Origin: Aeoliella straminimaris
GTDB taxonomy: Bacteria > Planctomycetota > Planctomycetia > Pirellulales > Lacipirellulaceae
DNA: 64,000 bases
Direction of reading: 5' to 3'
Assembly (NCBI RefSeq): GCF_024054565.1
Contig: NZ_JAMXLR010000023.1
Coordinates: 43,561 to 107,560, forward strand
This document shows positions 45,301 through 54,998 of this stretch, one piece after another. How positions within the stretch are numbered: the stretch's first letter is position 1; each line of letters begins with the position of its first letter. Below the pieces are notes generated by a model. The model did not search any database, was not told where the DNA came from, and worked only from the letters and a program-made list of their open reading frames with translations. The position numbers and the translations under genes were made by a program.

Positions 45301-46172
45301 GGGCCATGACATTGAAAGCATCGGTCAGACAAGATCGGACGAATATCTGCCCCGTAACTGACCTTCTTGATGGGCTCGTTGGTAGGCCCGTTGTCGCGCG
45401 AGACCGGCGTAAGAATCACAGCTTTCAGATTCATGACCCCTCCATGGACCATTTCTACGCATCTAACTTCGACCTTCTGGCGGCCCGATTGTTCGATGTG
45501 TATCCGGCCCAACGACGCAACACGATAGCGATACCAGCTCCCCGTCTGAGCTAGTGTGATTGGAATCGATGTACCGCCAATCGAGATCTCCGCTTTCGTC
45601 CCTGACTTACTGGCCCGCGAGTAGACCAACTCAATATCATAGTCGCCTTTAGAAATCTCCGCGCTCCAAGTTACGAAGTCATCGGCGTTTGTCCAAAAGC
45701 CAATACGATGATTGCCGGGATGAGTTTCCAGTCTGGCTTGCTGTCCCTTCACTTCTGCATCCAGGGCGCTCAGCACTACCACTTCGTTTGGCAGTGCCGT
45801 CGATTCTTCAACGAGCAAAAACTCCAACTCAGAGTTGTCTGCAGTCGCCCCCGATGAACTTGGCAGGTGGAGGGTGATCCTGGTGGCGTCTTCGTTGAAG
45901 GAAAAATCAGACGGTACGCGCCTGCCGTCATTCACCAACCAAGCGTTCACGATGTTGGGCAGCGGACCATCAAAGTGCACCTCTCCGTTCAAAGGCCTCT
46001 TGCCAAGAGGGCAGTATCGAATCTGAGAAATGCTTGCCTCGCGAGCCTGCAAGTCCTTTGACGTAAGGGGCTCCGTCGCCCTAGCCGCTGGACCGGGCAG
46101 CGCTGCGAGTAGGAACGCAGCAACAGCTGGAAGTAGATGAGTTAGTCGCAGTGTCCGTTCTATTAAAAGCAT
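42393..46172 (-). CDS. Planctomycete cytochrome c protein (PSCyt1 + DUF1549 + DUF1553) with N-terminal beta domains
   Basis: A protein of about 1259 residues from ATG 46172; a TTG four codons upstream is an alternative. A signal peptide (about 1-33) is followed by beta-sandwich domains (about 40-270) that look carbohydrate-binding. Then comes the PSCyt1 haem motif CFQCHG near 283 with an MPP ligand region, DUF1549 (about 370-575) ending with a second haem-like motif CARCHDHK near 568, a further beta insert (about 680-840), and DUF1553 from about 920. The protein is likely periplasmic or surface-bound and electron-transferring. It forms a tight pair with the DUF1501 gene. Confidence 0.87.
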   Translation of the reverse strand: MLLIERTLRLTHLLPAVAAFLLAALPGPAARATEPLTSKDLQAREASISQIRYCPLGKRPLNGEVHFDGPLPNIVNAWLVNDGRRVPSDFSFNEDATRITLHLPSSSGATADNSELEFLLVEESTALPNEVVVLSALDAEVKGQQARLETHPGNHRIGFWTNADDFVTWSAEISKGDYDIELVYSRASKSGTKAEISIGGTSIPITLAQTGSWYRYRVASLGRIHIEQSGRQKVEVRCVEMVHGGVMNLKAVILTPVSRDNGPTNEPIKKVSYGADIRPILSDRCFQCHGPDEASRKADLRLDVRESAIGSAIVSGDAGASEVVARITSDDPDLQMPPVDSNKKPLSSEEIELLTQWIDEGAIYQKHWSFRPPKKPEMPDVGDAKWRQHPIDRLVFATLKQRSWKISPRADRWTLLRRATFDLTGLPPTRKQLTDFLSDDSPEAWSRAIDQLLASPAYGEHQARYWLDAARYADSHGYQYDFRRDQWAWRDWVIQAYNDNKPFDEFTIEQLAGDLLPQATEQQKLATGFNRNHPITVEGGVIDEEYRVEYVIDRTSTTGTTWLGLTVSCARCHDHKFDPFPQREFYEFTAFFNQVPEKGMNGFEPQARIPSPYQVAAIESAEHELREARLLLDDAFEDWAPNVEAFERRLLGDHNEEWQILVPDSVSSLNGTELSVNDHGRVFAEGAIPDQDVYEVTIPVEDHTVYGISLTALPTSSTPTGGLGRSANGNFVLSELTVEYLPSERDERAVSVPVKSAFADYSQAGYDAALAADGKIDQSGWAVHGRQNETLTASFQLKEPLQASERGHLRITLHFASQYTGHQLGCFQFAFASKQVLPLGDARLNAIRVPAQKRTREQQRAVRSLMIEQGGPDFVKDAWNHLTAAQERRDQLQAEIPKTMIMRDMEQSRGTYVLERGEYDKRREQVQPSTPSMLPPMPEDFPRNRLGLARWLTMPNHPLTARVAANRIWTQLFGLGLCETPEDFGLQSSVPVHLELLDWLAIEYVESGWDTKALLKNIMLSETYRQSSSVTQESYARDPENRYLSRGPRMRMDAEVIRDTALSASGLLNRKIGGASVFPYHPKGLWLEVNNRPGFSSKYEQDSGDKLYRRSIYTYWKRTVPPPSMAVFDAPSREYCQIRRSRTNTPLQAFVLLHDPQFVEAARALAERMLTEGGETTEEQIRFGMEVCLGRPPTVAELEVLLDTNSELVSMYSASPDKAKDLLSVGESKRDTQLPLSEHAAMTSVARLMLNLSEFITKN

Positions 46173-46751
46173 GCGGATTTTCAAACGCAGGTTGGAGGAG
46201 CTTCAGCAAGCCGAGAGAGCAGTCGCCAGTCGGACCATCCGAGCGTTGCCTACCACTTAACGTGAACTATCTACGATTTTTTAAACATCGTGGAAGCGAG
46301 AAGGTTGGCTTTGAGCTGCCAATTACCTTGCATATCGATGGCACTGCTGGATTCTCACTTGACGTACGCAACAACAACTTCCGTGCGCCCCCATAATTCA
46401 ATGTGTTGACCACCCGACTTTGGGGTTGCGCCAGATTGATGACAACAGTCGAGAACGAAAATGGAGGTGAGGTTCCCCGCATGTCGATGGGAGCGCTGAC
46501 CTCTTTCACCACCCACCAGCTCAGCAAAGTAACCGCGCTTAACGTCCTCTGTCATTGAGTATTTGGGGCAATGCAATTCGTTTTTGATTCAACTGGAGAC
46601 GCGGGGGGGGAAGTCGTAACCTGTTTTGCAATATGGGGTTTGGGAGATTGCTGCAGTTTGCCTTGGACAGCGCGCTCCACTTCTTGTAATAATGAGGCAG
46701 CTAGTTGAGGCGGCCGTTGGGTGAATCCATTTCTCGTTCGCTGCATTTCTC
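46173..46751. other. Divergent intergenic region upstream of the XylR-like regulator
   Basis: No gene and no family-like frame. It probably holds promoters for the divergent PSCyt1 and regulator genes, and operators for the regulator. I cannot point to a specific site. Confidence 0.4.
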
Positions 46752-47933
46752 ATGCTTCCCAAAGTTGCGGTAGTAGTAGAATCTTCAAGAAGCTACGGCA
46801 GAAACATTCTGCGCGGCATCGCCGCTTACAGTAGGTCTCATGGGCCATTCTCTATCTATCGCCATGATCAGGGGTTAGCCGAGTCGGTACCAGATTGGCT
46901 GGACGACTGGGAGGGGGATGGCATCATCGCCCGGATCGAGTCGGAGGAACTGGGTGCCTTTCTCACGCGACGAGACATCCCCACTGTTGATTTGCGATAT
47001 CGGTTTCCCATTCCTAACATTCCGACCATTGAAACCGATGAAGCATCGGTGGCGCAGTTAGCTTGCGATCATTTGATTGCATGCGGCATTAAGAACTTCG
47101 CCTTCTGCGGTTTTGAAGGAGCAGACTACTCGAACGTCAGGCAAAATCATGCCGTCGAGTATCTCAAGCAATGCGGCTATTCGTTAAATGTCTACAACGA
47201 TCGAGCTACAGGTGCGACTGCTACCGTTTCCATCGAGTCGGCGGGACTCGTGCATGAACGTGAACTTGGTGAATGGCTTCAATCGTTACCAAAACCGACG
47301 GGGCTTTGGGCCTGTAACGACGTACGAGCCGCACAGGTGCTGAATGTGTGCCGGGAGTACGACATTTCGGTGCCAGACGAAATCGCGGTGCTGGGCGTGG
47401 ATGACGATCGGTTGATCTGTGAGCTAACGACTCCTTCACTTAGTAGCGTTGTGCTCGATCCATTTCGCGTCGGCTACTTGGCTGCGGAGGCACTCGCGAA
47501 AATGATGAAAGGCACATATCCGGCCGAGCCAAGCGCTCTAGTGCGTGCGAAAGGCATTCTAAGTCGTCAATCTACGAACTTGTTGAACATCGACGATGCG
47601 GAAGTCGCAACGGCGATCAACTTCATTCGTGACCACGCCTGCGAAGGAATCACGGTTGTCGATGTGGCCAACGCGATACACGTCTCGCGGAGTACTTTGG
47701 CGCGCCGATTCGCCAAGTTCACGGGGTCAACTGTCAAGGCAGAGATAACGCGCGTCCGTATCAATCGCCTCAAGCAATTGCTGGCCGATACCGAATACTC
47801 CTTGGCGAAGATTGCCAATATGGTTGGGTTTGCCCATGTCGAGTATATGTCGACGATGTTTAAAGAACATACGGGTGAAACGCCGGGCCAGTATCGCAGA
47901 TTGCACCAGCGTTTTCACGCGACGCTTGACTAA
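46752..47933 (+). CDS. XylR-type transcriptional regulator (LacI-like sensor + AraC DNA-binding domain)
   Basis: A 393-residue regulator. Residues 1-275 are a periplasmic-binding-protein-like sugar sensor without the LacI HTH (VAVVVESSRSYGRNILRGIA at the start, VLGVDDDRLICEL near 216). Residues about 285-385 are an AraC/XylS double HTH with VVDVANAIHVSRSTLARRF, LADTEYSLAKIANMVGF and the family end EHTGETPGQYR. This is the layout of E. coli XylR. In planctomycetes many copies exist and probably sense different sugars. The neighbours (sulfatase, DUF1501/PSCyt1, oxidoreductase) suggest local carbohydrate control. Confidence 0.9.
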   Translation: MLPKVAVVVESSRSYGRNILRGIAAYSRSHGPFSIYRHDQGLAESVPDWLDDWEGDGIIARIESEELGAFLTRRDIPTVDLRYRFPIPNIPTIETDEASVAQLACDHLIACGIKNFAFCGFEGADYSNVRQNHAVEYLKQCGYSLNVYNDRATGATATVSIESAGLVHERELGEWLQSLPKPTGLWACNDVRAAQVLNVCREYDISVPDEIAVLGVDDDRLICELTTPSLSSVVLDPFRVGYLAAEALAKMMKGTYPAEPSALVRAKGILSRQSTNLLNIDDAEVATAINFIRDHACEGITVVDVANAIHVSRSTLARRFAKFTGSTVKAEITRVRINRLKQLLADTEYSLAKIANMVGFAHVEYMSTMFKEHTGETPGQYRRLHQRFHATLD

Positions 47934-48539
47934 ACTGCTGATTCGAGAATTGCTTCTGTTGTGCCAATCAAGTCGATCTATGTGTTGTGCCCAATTCAGT
48001 GAGCAGGTTCAGATTCTCTGCTGCAAGCCTTGGATAATTGCACAACAGAGCGTCGGTAAGGACGATATCTCCTGGATGAAAGAGCTTCCATAGCTGGCGA
48101 AACAGCGCGATTTCGCCCTGAACCGCCCGCGGACCACCACGTTGGCCATATTCCTATTTTGAGCCATTAAATACTTCGTTCAATTCGTAGCTTGTTGTCG
48201 CAGTGATCACCGCCACTGTGCATGACTCCCAATTGGGTGTTTACCTCCCCGCATCAGTGGCACCAACTTTGGTTGGAGTTTGTTCCCCCGAGGGCTGGGC
48301 TAAGGGACGCTCGGAGGTAGGTGAATGAGTCGCCACGCAAATGATTCCGTCCAGGTCCGCACAACCCACAAGATCGCCAGTTCGCTTGCGATTGCTCCAT
48401 TCACAAGTAGCGTAGCAGCCTGCCTGGACTCGAATTCTTCGACTTGGTCCGGCTATCTTGCCGATTCCGTAGACAGTAACCATGACGCACTCTGCTCATG
48501 TCGCACGAATAACCTCAGTAGCCAACCAGGAGGGCACTG
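47934..48539. other. Intergenic region, no supported gene
   Basis: Two overlapping short frames on opposite strands (48241-48483 and 48325-48540) have no family likeness. AGGAGG at its end serves the next gene. Confidence 0.4.
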
Positions 48540-49658
48540 ATGTCGAATTCCCAAACTACAGATAGCCGCTCACAGACGCCCCAGTCGTTTTCCGCACAGA
48601 GCGTGTCAATCCCGGTAGCTGCAGTCCTTCTTACTTTGCTGGCCGGATGGTTTTGTGCACTTCGACCAGCGCAAACGCAAATCGCCGCGATCGAACGCCA
48701 ATGCAACGAACTGACAAGACTTGTCGACCGACTTAACAACCATTCCGCAGCGGTCGACCAATCGAATAAACTCCTCGAAGTGGTGTCGACGCAGGCAGCA
48801 ATTGTAGAATCGGCTGAGTCTTCCCTTACAAAATTGGACAACTTCCATCAAGAGTTATTGAACCGCCTGCAAGACATTCAGCAGCTCGACGCAATGACGG
48901 ACTGCCTAGCAAAAATCGAGAGCACGGCCGTGCAAGAGCGCGAAGCGATGTCCGGTGTGTTGGGGGCGCTCCGTGAACTTTCTGAGACACATCACTCCGT
49001 GATCGCCGCTGGCACGCCCCTCCCTGAAGTGCGCCGGACACTCAACCTGATGGACGATTTGCACCTAGAACTAGACAGCCAGCGCCAGGACGCTATCTCT
49101 GCTGCCAAAGTAGTGGAGGACCTGGGTCAAATCTGCAATGGTCTACTTGCAGCGCGACCTCAAGTAGAAACGGCTGCCGGCGTAGCCGAGCGCTGGAATG
49201 TTACGCAAAACAAGCTGGTAAAGCAGACCAATCAACTCGCGGCTGCAGAGCAAGCAGCGACACGGCTAGCAGAGATCAACGCGGTGCTCGGCGAACAGAG
49301 TCCGAATGTATTGCGAGCTAGACGCAACTTAGATCGCCTAGTTGCTGTTAATCAAGAACTGGGTCAGCAAAACGAACTACTTGCCACCGCGATAAATACA
49401 GTTGAACAACTCCGGTCCCTGGGACCAATCGTAGACCGGGCGTCCAATACTGTGGACGCGATTCAACGATTGGTGGTCGATGTCTGTCTAACCCACCCCG
49501 CTGAGGTCCAGGCAGTCGCAAGCTATGGAAAAGACAGCCCTGCGCGTATAAGCAGCGAGGATGCAATACCGGTCAATCGCAAATCGGAGGGCATGCAAGA
49601 CTGGGCTGGCGTGTACCAAGCATTTCGTATCATCACGCCTGTTTGGACACTGCGTTAG
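48540..49658 (+). CDS. Membrane-anchored coiled-coil protein
   Basis: A 372-residue protein with AGGAGG seven bases before the ATG. A cytoplasmic Ser/Thr/Gln-rich start (1-22) is followed by one membrane helix (about 23-41) and then almost 280 residues of predicted coiled coil with heptad-like Leu/Val/Ala spacing (LTRLVDRLNNH, LNRLQDIQQLD, NLDRLVAVNQELGQQ). The last 60 residues lose the pattern and end in ITPVWTLR. I do not recognise a family. It could be a structural protein or scaffold of the envelope. It has no close neighbour on its strand. Confidence 0.65.
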   Translation: MSNSQTTDSRSQTPQSFSAQSVSIPVAAVLLTLLAGWFCALRPAQTQIAAIERQCNELTRLVDRLNNHSAAVDQSNKLLEVVSTQAAIVESAESSLTKLDNFHQELLNRLQDIQQLDAMTDCLAKIESTAVQEREAMSGVLGALRELSETHHSVIAAGTPLPEVRRTLNLMDDLHLELDSQRQDAISAAKVVEDLGQICNGLLAARPQVETAAGVAERWNVTQNKLVKQTNQLAAAEQAATRLAEINAVLGEQSPNVLRARRNLDRLVAVNQELGQQNELLATAINTVEQLRSLGPIVDRASNTVDAIQRLVVDVCLTHPAEVQAVASYGKDSPARISSEDAIPVNRKSEGMQDWAGVYQAFRIITPVWTLR

Positions 49659-50137
49659 CACGCCATCGTCGCCCGATGACCAATATTGAGAAGGAAATGC
49701 ACGAACTAAACGAACCAACAATATTTGCCATGTAGTTGGTGAATGACATTACAAATGCAGAGGCCCTGTTCATCGGTAATTGTGCAATCTAACTGGTACC
49801 TAGGTAATTTTCGAGTTCTGACCTGCCAGGATTGTTGGTTCGTTTGATTCGCTGGTTGGTATTACGGTGATTTGCCGAGTACCCGGACGCGTTCACCTGT
49901 CCATAAAACCGGAAGCTTCTGTCCACTCAGCACAAATGCCCTGCACTCAGTTAGTAGGCTGGGAAGACTGATCGGCCCAGCGGACTCCAAGGTCGGAATC
50001 GTCTCTTTCCTCACATATAGCTTTGCGGCGTGGGCGGAAGCAAAAAATGCCAACTTCGCGACGTTCAGCATCTCCACACGATGTATTGCAAAAAGCAACA
50101 GAAGGTAACTGGCTCGGCAGCTTTGACATGACATCAA
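49659..50137. other. Convergent intergenic region, nothing recognised
   Basis: Between the coiled-coil gene and the convergent DUF1501 gene. No repeat, hairpin with T-tract or coding frame that I can support. Confidence 0.4.
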
Positions 50138-51613
50138 CTACGCATGGAGTAAGATTTCTTCAATCACTTCTCCATGCACGTCTGTCAGGCGGCGATCACT
50201 ACCGTTGTGGGTGAATGTCAACATGGTGTGATCCAGCCCCAACAGGTGCAAGATTGTGGCATGCAAGTCGTAGATGGTAGTCACTTTCTCGACAGCGCGA
50301 TGGCCGAAATCATCGGTTGCACCATATGAGAATGGAGCCTTTACTCCTGCCCCGGCGAGCCAAACGGTGAAGCCATCTGGGTTGTGGTCGCGACCCTGGG
50401 CACCTTTTTGGAACACGGGCATCCGTCCAAACTCCGTGCACCAAACTACCAGTACATCCTCAAGCATGCCGCGAGCCTTTAGATCGGCCAGGAGCGCAGC
50501 CGCCGGTTGGTCGAGCACAGGGCCATGCCGGTCGTAGTCGGCCTTGAGTTGCTTATGCCCATCCCAATTGCCAACTCCCTCACCCATCGCATACGAGCCA
50601 TTGAAGAGTTGGACAAAACGCACACCACGTTCCAGCAGCCTCCGCGCGAGCAGACAGTTACGACCAAATCCAGCTGTCAGAGGGTTAGGGTCGCGAATGC
50701 CGTACTGGTTGAGTGTGGAGGAAGACTCCCGCGATAGATCGGCCACTTCTGCAGCGCTTGTCTGTAATCTCGCCGCCATCTCGTAACTGGCAATCCGCGC
50801 TGTAAGCTCACTGTCTCCTGGGAACGAATCCAAGTGCCGCTCGTTGAGTGATCGGACGAACGCTCGCGTCGCGTTATCGGTGGCAAGCGACACCGCTTCT
50901 GGGCGAGCGAGATTGTCAATTGGACGATTGGCGCTAAACGCAGTTCCTTGAAACACAGCCGGCAGAAATCCATTGGACCAGTTGTTGGGCCCGGCCTGTG
51001 GAACTCCGCGCGGGTCAGGAATCGCGACGAACGCGGGCAGATCCTGCGTTTCGCTACCGAGAGCGTAGGTGGTCCACGCCCCTATGCTGGGGAAACCGTC
51101 AAGTGTGAACCCAGTGCTCATTTGGTTCTCGCCTGGCCCGTGGGTATTCGACTTGGCGGTCATCGAGTGGATGAAGCACATCTCGTCCACCATGTCGCCT
51201 AGACGCGGCAAAAGATCCGAGGTCCATTTGCCACATTCGCCGCGTGGGCGGAATGCATATGGACTTCGAGCCAAGTTGCCACTCACGCTCTGGAACGAAA
51301 CAAGCTCCACGTTTCCAGGCATGGGTTGATCGTGATGAGCGATCAACTCAGGCTTATAATCCCAGGTATCCAGTTGGCTGCACGCGCCGCTACAGAAAAT
51401 CATAAGTACTTGCTTGGCGCGGGGAGTGAAGTGCGGGCTGCGTGCATGCAGTGGGTTGCCCGCTCCATTCTGACTGATGCTATCGGCCAGCACACCTTCG
51501 GAGAACAGCAGACTCGAGAGAGCCAATGCACTCAATCCACCTGCTGCATCGACCAAGAACCGCCGGCGATCGAGCAATCGATACCCGTCAATAGATAGTT
51601 GTGGCTTACGCAC
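50138..51613 (-). CDS. DUF1501 domain-containing protein (second copy)
   Basis: A 491-residue protein. The GTG at 51613 is chosen because it puts the signal [20 protein letters not shown] near the N-terminus and lies 17 bases after the upstream stop; a TTG at 51676 would overlap that gene. The twin-arginine-like RRRFL, the core motif [19 protein letters not shown], the [11 protein letters not shown] segment and the end [13 protein letters not shown] match the family. It differs from the first copy in sequence throughout, so it is not a recent duplicate. It pairs with the PSCyt1 gene upstream. Confidence 0.86.
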   Translation of the reverse strand: MRKPQLSIDGYRLLDRRRFLVDAAGGLSALALSSLLFSEGVLADSISQNGAGNPLHARSPHFTPRAKQVLMIFCSGACSQLDTWDYKPELIAHHDQPMPGNVELVSFQSVSGNLARSPYAFRPRGECGKWTSDLLPRLGDMVDEMCFIHSMTAKSNTHGPGENQMSTGFTLDGFPSIGAWTTYALGSETQDLPAFVAIPDPRGVPQAGPNNWSNGFLPAVFQGTAFSANRPIDNLARPEAVSLATDNATRAFVRSLNERHLDSFPGDSELTARIASYEMAARLQTSAAEVADLSRESSSTLNQYGIRDPNPLTAGFGRNCLLARRLLERGVRFVQLFNGSYAMGEGVGNWDGHKQLKADYDRHGPVLDQPAAALLADLKARGMLEDVLVVWCTEFGRMPVFQKGAQGRDHNPDGFTVWLAGAGVKAPFSYGATDDFGHRAVEKVTTIYDLHATILHLLGLDHTMLTFTHNGSDRRLTDVHGEVIEEILLHA

Positions 51614-51630
51614 GTGTTGTGGCTCGCAGA

Positions 51631-54465
51631 TTACTGTACGTAGACAAACTCGTTCGTGTTGAACAGTGCTCGACAAAAGGCGCTTAGACCGTGCTGCGTG
51701 ACGAAGCCGAGACTCTCCTTAAGTTCAGCGTCGTCAGGTGAACGGCCATAGGCAAGTTGAAAGCCAAGATCGACCTGGGCTGCAGCGTCCGCGGGAGCCT
51801 CGCGCTCGAGGCGCTCTGCAAAGAGCCCTGCCTGTTGGATGACGAACGGGCTGTTCATTAGATTCAGCGCCTGCAATGCGGTTGTCGATACAGTGCGGTT
51901 GGGGGCAATCTGGCTTGCATCGGGACAATCGAAGGCACCGAAAGTCGAGTCCTGCTCCATTCGCGGCTTGGTTTGATAGATCATCCTGCGCCATTCTGTG
52001 GGTCCCCATTGTCTCTTGGGCTCGTACACCTTGACGTAGTTATTGTTTGGCACAAAGGCGTCATACCCCTGTCCTCCAATGCGCAAGTCGAGCACTCCAC
52101 TGGCCTGCAGTATCGAGTCTCGAATCGCCTCCGCTTCGAGACGCCGCACAGGATTGTGCCACAAGAGTCGGTTTTCAGCGTCGACGTGCTGTGGTTCGGA
52201 ACGCGGAGTGCTCGCTTGCCGATAGGTACTGGAACATAGGATCAAGCGATGCATTTCTTTTAGGCTCCAGTTGCAAGAGACCAATTCACTTGCCAGCCAA
52301 TCAAGCAACTTGGGATGCGAAGGCTTCCCCCCTTGGAATCCAAAATTACTCGGGGTCGTGACGATGCCTTGACCAAAGTGATAATGCCAAAGTCGATTGA
52401 CGATTACACGCGTTGTCAGTGGATTGTCGGCGCTAGCGATCCACTTGGCGAGTGCCAATCTCCGCTGACTTTCCGGCATGTTGGCTGGTAACTGAAATCC
52501 GCCCGCGACAGCAGAGAAGCCTCCCGGCGCCACTTCGTCTCTTGGCTGCATGACATCGCCACGATAGAGCAGAGGAGTCGGAGGAGGTTCGGTGAAAGTG
52601 CCACAGTACGCTTTAAACATGCTTGCCGGTGGCAGTTCCGATTCGATGCGTTCCTTTTCTGCCAATAGCGATGCGCGCTCGGTTCCTGCCTCTGACTGTG
52701 CGTCCGCTTCCACCTCGGTCGATCCCGCCGATTCGTAGGACAAGCGGTCCTGATCAGTAGCGACGGTCTTCCAATGACCTGGTTCGATGGCGACCTCAAT
52801 TCGGTAACTCGTTGCAAGGCGATCGGCATACACACCTTTCCGATCCCGCGCCCAAAGCACACGGTCAATCACAACGGGTTCAGGCAACTCAATCTGGACC
52901 CAACCCTGGCCCCCTTCGTTGCTGATCCAACTGTGACTGTTTCCATATTTTCCATCATTAATGTGAGCTAGTTGATGGATGCTATTCGTGCCGTTGGCGT
53001 AGACGCCCGAGGCAGAAGCTACACTGCCGAACGAAGCTAGTGCCACGTTGCGCGGATCTGGTCCTACGGACCATATCTCTAATTCGTCAATGCAGGGCTC
53101 GCCGGCATTGGTGGCCAAGACCGTGAATCGGATAAGCCGCGTTTTCACCGGCTCAAAGCGATCTCCATTGCCTCGTGCGTCGACAGTGGGGCGATTAACT
53201 TCGGCTGCCGAGTCTAAGCTCGCATGCGGCTCCAAACCGACTAGTCGGCGATTCACCTCAGCTAGTTGCTCTAGCAGTTGCCGTTCTCTTCTGAGACGCT
53301 CCTCGTAGTCGTCGGGCTTGATGTCTCGTTCGCCATGTTGCACACCCGCAAACACGGCTTGCATCGCATAGTACTCGCGTTGTGGGATCGGGTCGAACTT
53401 GTGGTCATGACAGCGGGCGCAGTTGGCTGAGAGACCAAGAAAGGCGGTTGAGGTGACGGCAATCATATCATCAAGGTCATTGGCCCGCTGTTGCCGCTGC
53501 CCCTCTATGTTCTTGATGCCAACCTCGTCGTGTGGCCCGCCCACCAAGAAACCGGTGGCCACCTCCACGCCTACCTGATCACCGGCAAGTTGTTCAATGA
53601 TGAATCGATCGTAAGGCGTACCGTCGTTCAATGCTCGTACGACGTAGTCTCGATAGTGCCACGCGTTCGCTCTCAGAGTATTCGTTTCGTATCCGTTTGA
53701 CTCGCCAAAGCGAACCACGTCGAGCCAGTGTCGCGCCCAGCGTTCACCATAGTGGGGAGACTGCAATAAGCGGTCGACCAGTCGTTCATAGGCATCGTCA
53801 CGATTGTCCGCTACAAACTCCTCAGCTTCTGCCGGCGAGGGTGGTAGGCCGATGAGGTCGAAGTAAACTCGTCGCACGAGCGTCCGCCGATCTGCCTCGG
53901 GAGAGGGTCCAAGGCCGGCTGCCTGAAGTTGATCGAGCACAAAGGCATCGATTGGATTGCGGACCCAGCCTTGCGGATTGGCATGAATTACTTCCGGTCG
54001 CTTAACTGGCTGCAGCGACCACCAATCCTCTCCACCGCGGTGCACGGTCGTGTAGTCATAGAGACTTAGCGTCCGCTCTTGAGGCCACTCGGCACCTTGG
54101 GTCACCCACGTGGCAAGCAACTGGATCTCGTCTTCAGTGGGCCGGGGCTTGTGTGTCCCCGGCGGCATTGATCCTTCACGCAACCTTTGAATTACAAGAC
54201 TGCTATCGACGTCGCTTGGCTTAATTCCCTGTCCGCTATCTCCCCCGGCACGGGCTGTGGACCTTTCCACCAGGCTTAGTCCGCCTTCGGCAAGATCAGC
54301 ATTATGGCACTCCAGACAATGCGCAACCAAGATCGGAGCGATCTGTTTGCTGAAGTCGATCCGCGTTTCGGATTCTGCCGCTGCCCGTTGCGAGGCAAAT
54401 GCGACGATGAGCAACAAACTGGCAGTACCCAAGCAGATTTGCATCGGTTGGCGAGTTTCATCCAT
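51631..54465 (-). CDS. Planctomycete cytochrome c protein (PSCyt1 + DUF1549 + DUF1553) with discoidin-like insert
   Basis: A 944-residue exported protein (signal peptide about 1-30). The haem motif C50-L-E-C53-H54 comes first, with EGSMPPG as the likely Met ligand. DUF1549 (about 165-370) ends in CARCHDHK near 349. Residues about 440-590 hold an F5/8 type C (discoidin-like) domain with [17 protein letters not shown] and [20 protein letters not shown], which suggests carbohydrate binding. DUF1553 follows (about 670-930: [20 protein letters not shown]). It is paired with the DUF1501 gene downstream. The role is likely surface oxidation or breakdown of glycans, inferred from domains. Confidence 0.88.
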   Translation of the reverse strand: MDETRQPMQICLGTASLLLIVAFASQRAAAESETRIDFSKQIAPILVAHCLECHNADLAEGGLSLVERSTARAGGDSGQGIKPSDVDSSLVIQRLREGSMPPGTHKPRPTEDEIQLLATWVTQGAEWPQERTLSLYDYTTVHRGGEDWWSLQPVKRPEVIHANPQGWVRNPIDAFVLDQLQAAGLGPSPEADRRTLVRRVYFDLIGLPPSPAEAEEFVADNRDDAYERLVDRLLQSPHYGERWARHWLDVVRFGESNGYETNTLRANAWHYRDYVVRALNDGTPYDRFIIEQLAGDQVGVEVATGFLVGGPHDEVGIKNIEGQRQQRANDLDDMIAVTSTAFLGLSANCARCHDHKFDPIPQREYYAMQAVFAGVQHGERDIKPDDYEERLRRERQLLEQLAEVNRRLVGLEPHASLDSAAEVNRPTVDARGNGDRFEPVKTRLIRFTVLATNAGEPCIDELEIWSVGPDPRNVALASFGSVASASGVYANGTNSIHQLAHINDGKYGNSHSWISNEGGQGWVQIELPEPVVIDRVLWARDRKGVYADRLATSYRIEVAIEPGHWKTVATDQDRLSYESAGSTEVEADAQSEAGTERASLLAEKERIESELPPASMFKAYCGTFTEPPPTPLLYRGDVMQPRDEVAPGGFSAVAGGFQLPANMPESQRRLALAKWIASADNPLTTRVIVNRLWHYHFGQGIVTTPSNFGFQGGKPSHPKLLDWLASELVSCNWSLKEMHRLILCSSTYRQASTPRSEPQHVDAENRLLWHNPVRRLEAEAIRDSILQASGVLDLRIGGQGYDAFVPNNNYVKVYEPKRQWGPTEWRRMIYQTKPRMEQDSTFGAFDCPDASQIAPNRTVSTTALQALNLMNSPFVIQQAGLFAERLEREAPADAAAQVDLGFQLAYGRSPDDAELKESLGFVTQHGLSAFCRALFNTNEFVYVQ

Positions 54466-54998
54466 GGTTTCAGCCCCAAGACCGTCGCATTGAATGGTCG
54501 CGAGTACTCTTATTTAGCCAATCGGAATGGCAGTTTCAAGAAAACTTTGTTGGAGTCTTCTGAGAGCAGAAGTTCTCGCGGCATCTTGATCCAATAACAT
54601 CGGTTGCTATGAAAAATGTATTGCTAACAGCTTGAAGTGTTGACTGACGCGCTTTTAGTCTGTTGCCTTTCAGGATCTAATTCTGACAGCATCCTGAGCT
54701 TGCCCCCTCTAGATGGACCATCATTCGCGAGAAAATTGCATCCCGGGAAGCCCCGCGAGGGATTCTCAAGATGAACAGCTGTGTAAGTTGGAAGCGGGTA
54801 GCTGACATTGTTTGAGCAACGAGCAACAACGATTCGGCACCGCCCAGCTTTAGGCAACCGACACGACATACTGCGAACCACATCTTTCCTGCTGCGAACT
54901 TTTGCACGGTGAGGGCTGCCAACCTACAATGTGGTACATCGCGCCTAGGCGATAGCATTGACAATGCGGTGCGTGGCAGCAGTTCAAGGAGAAGCAAC
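54466..54998. other. Divergent intergenic region upstream of the oxidoreductase gene
   Basis: No supported gene. The frame of the oxidoreductase is open back to 54909 but without family likeness. Promoters for both sides are expected here. Confidence 0.4.

Noticed and set aside
48241..48540. Two overlapping short frames before the coiled-coil gene
   Set aside because: Each is 70-80 codons, they lie on opposite strands over the same DNA, and neither has family likeness. The plus frame overlaps the next start as TGATG, but that alone is not enough.
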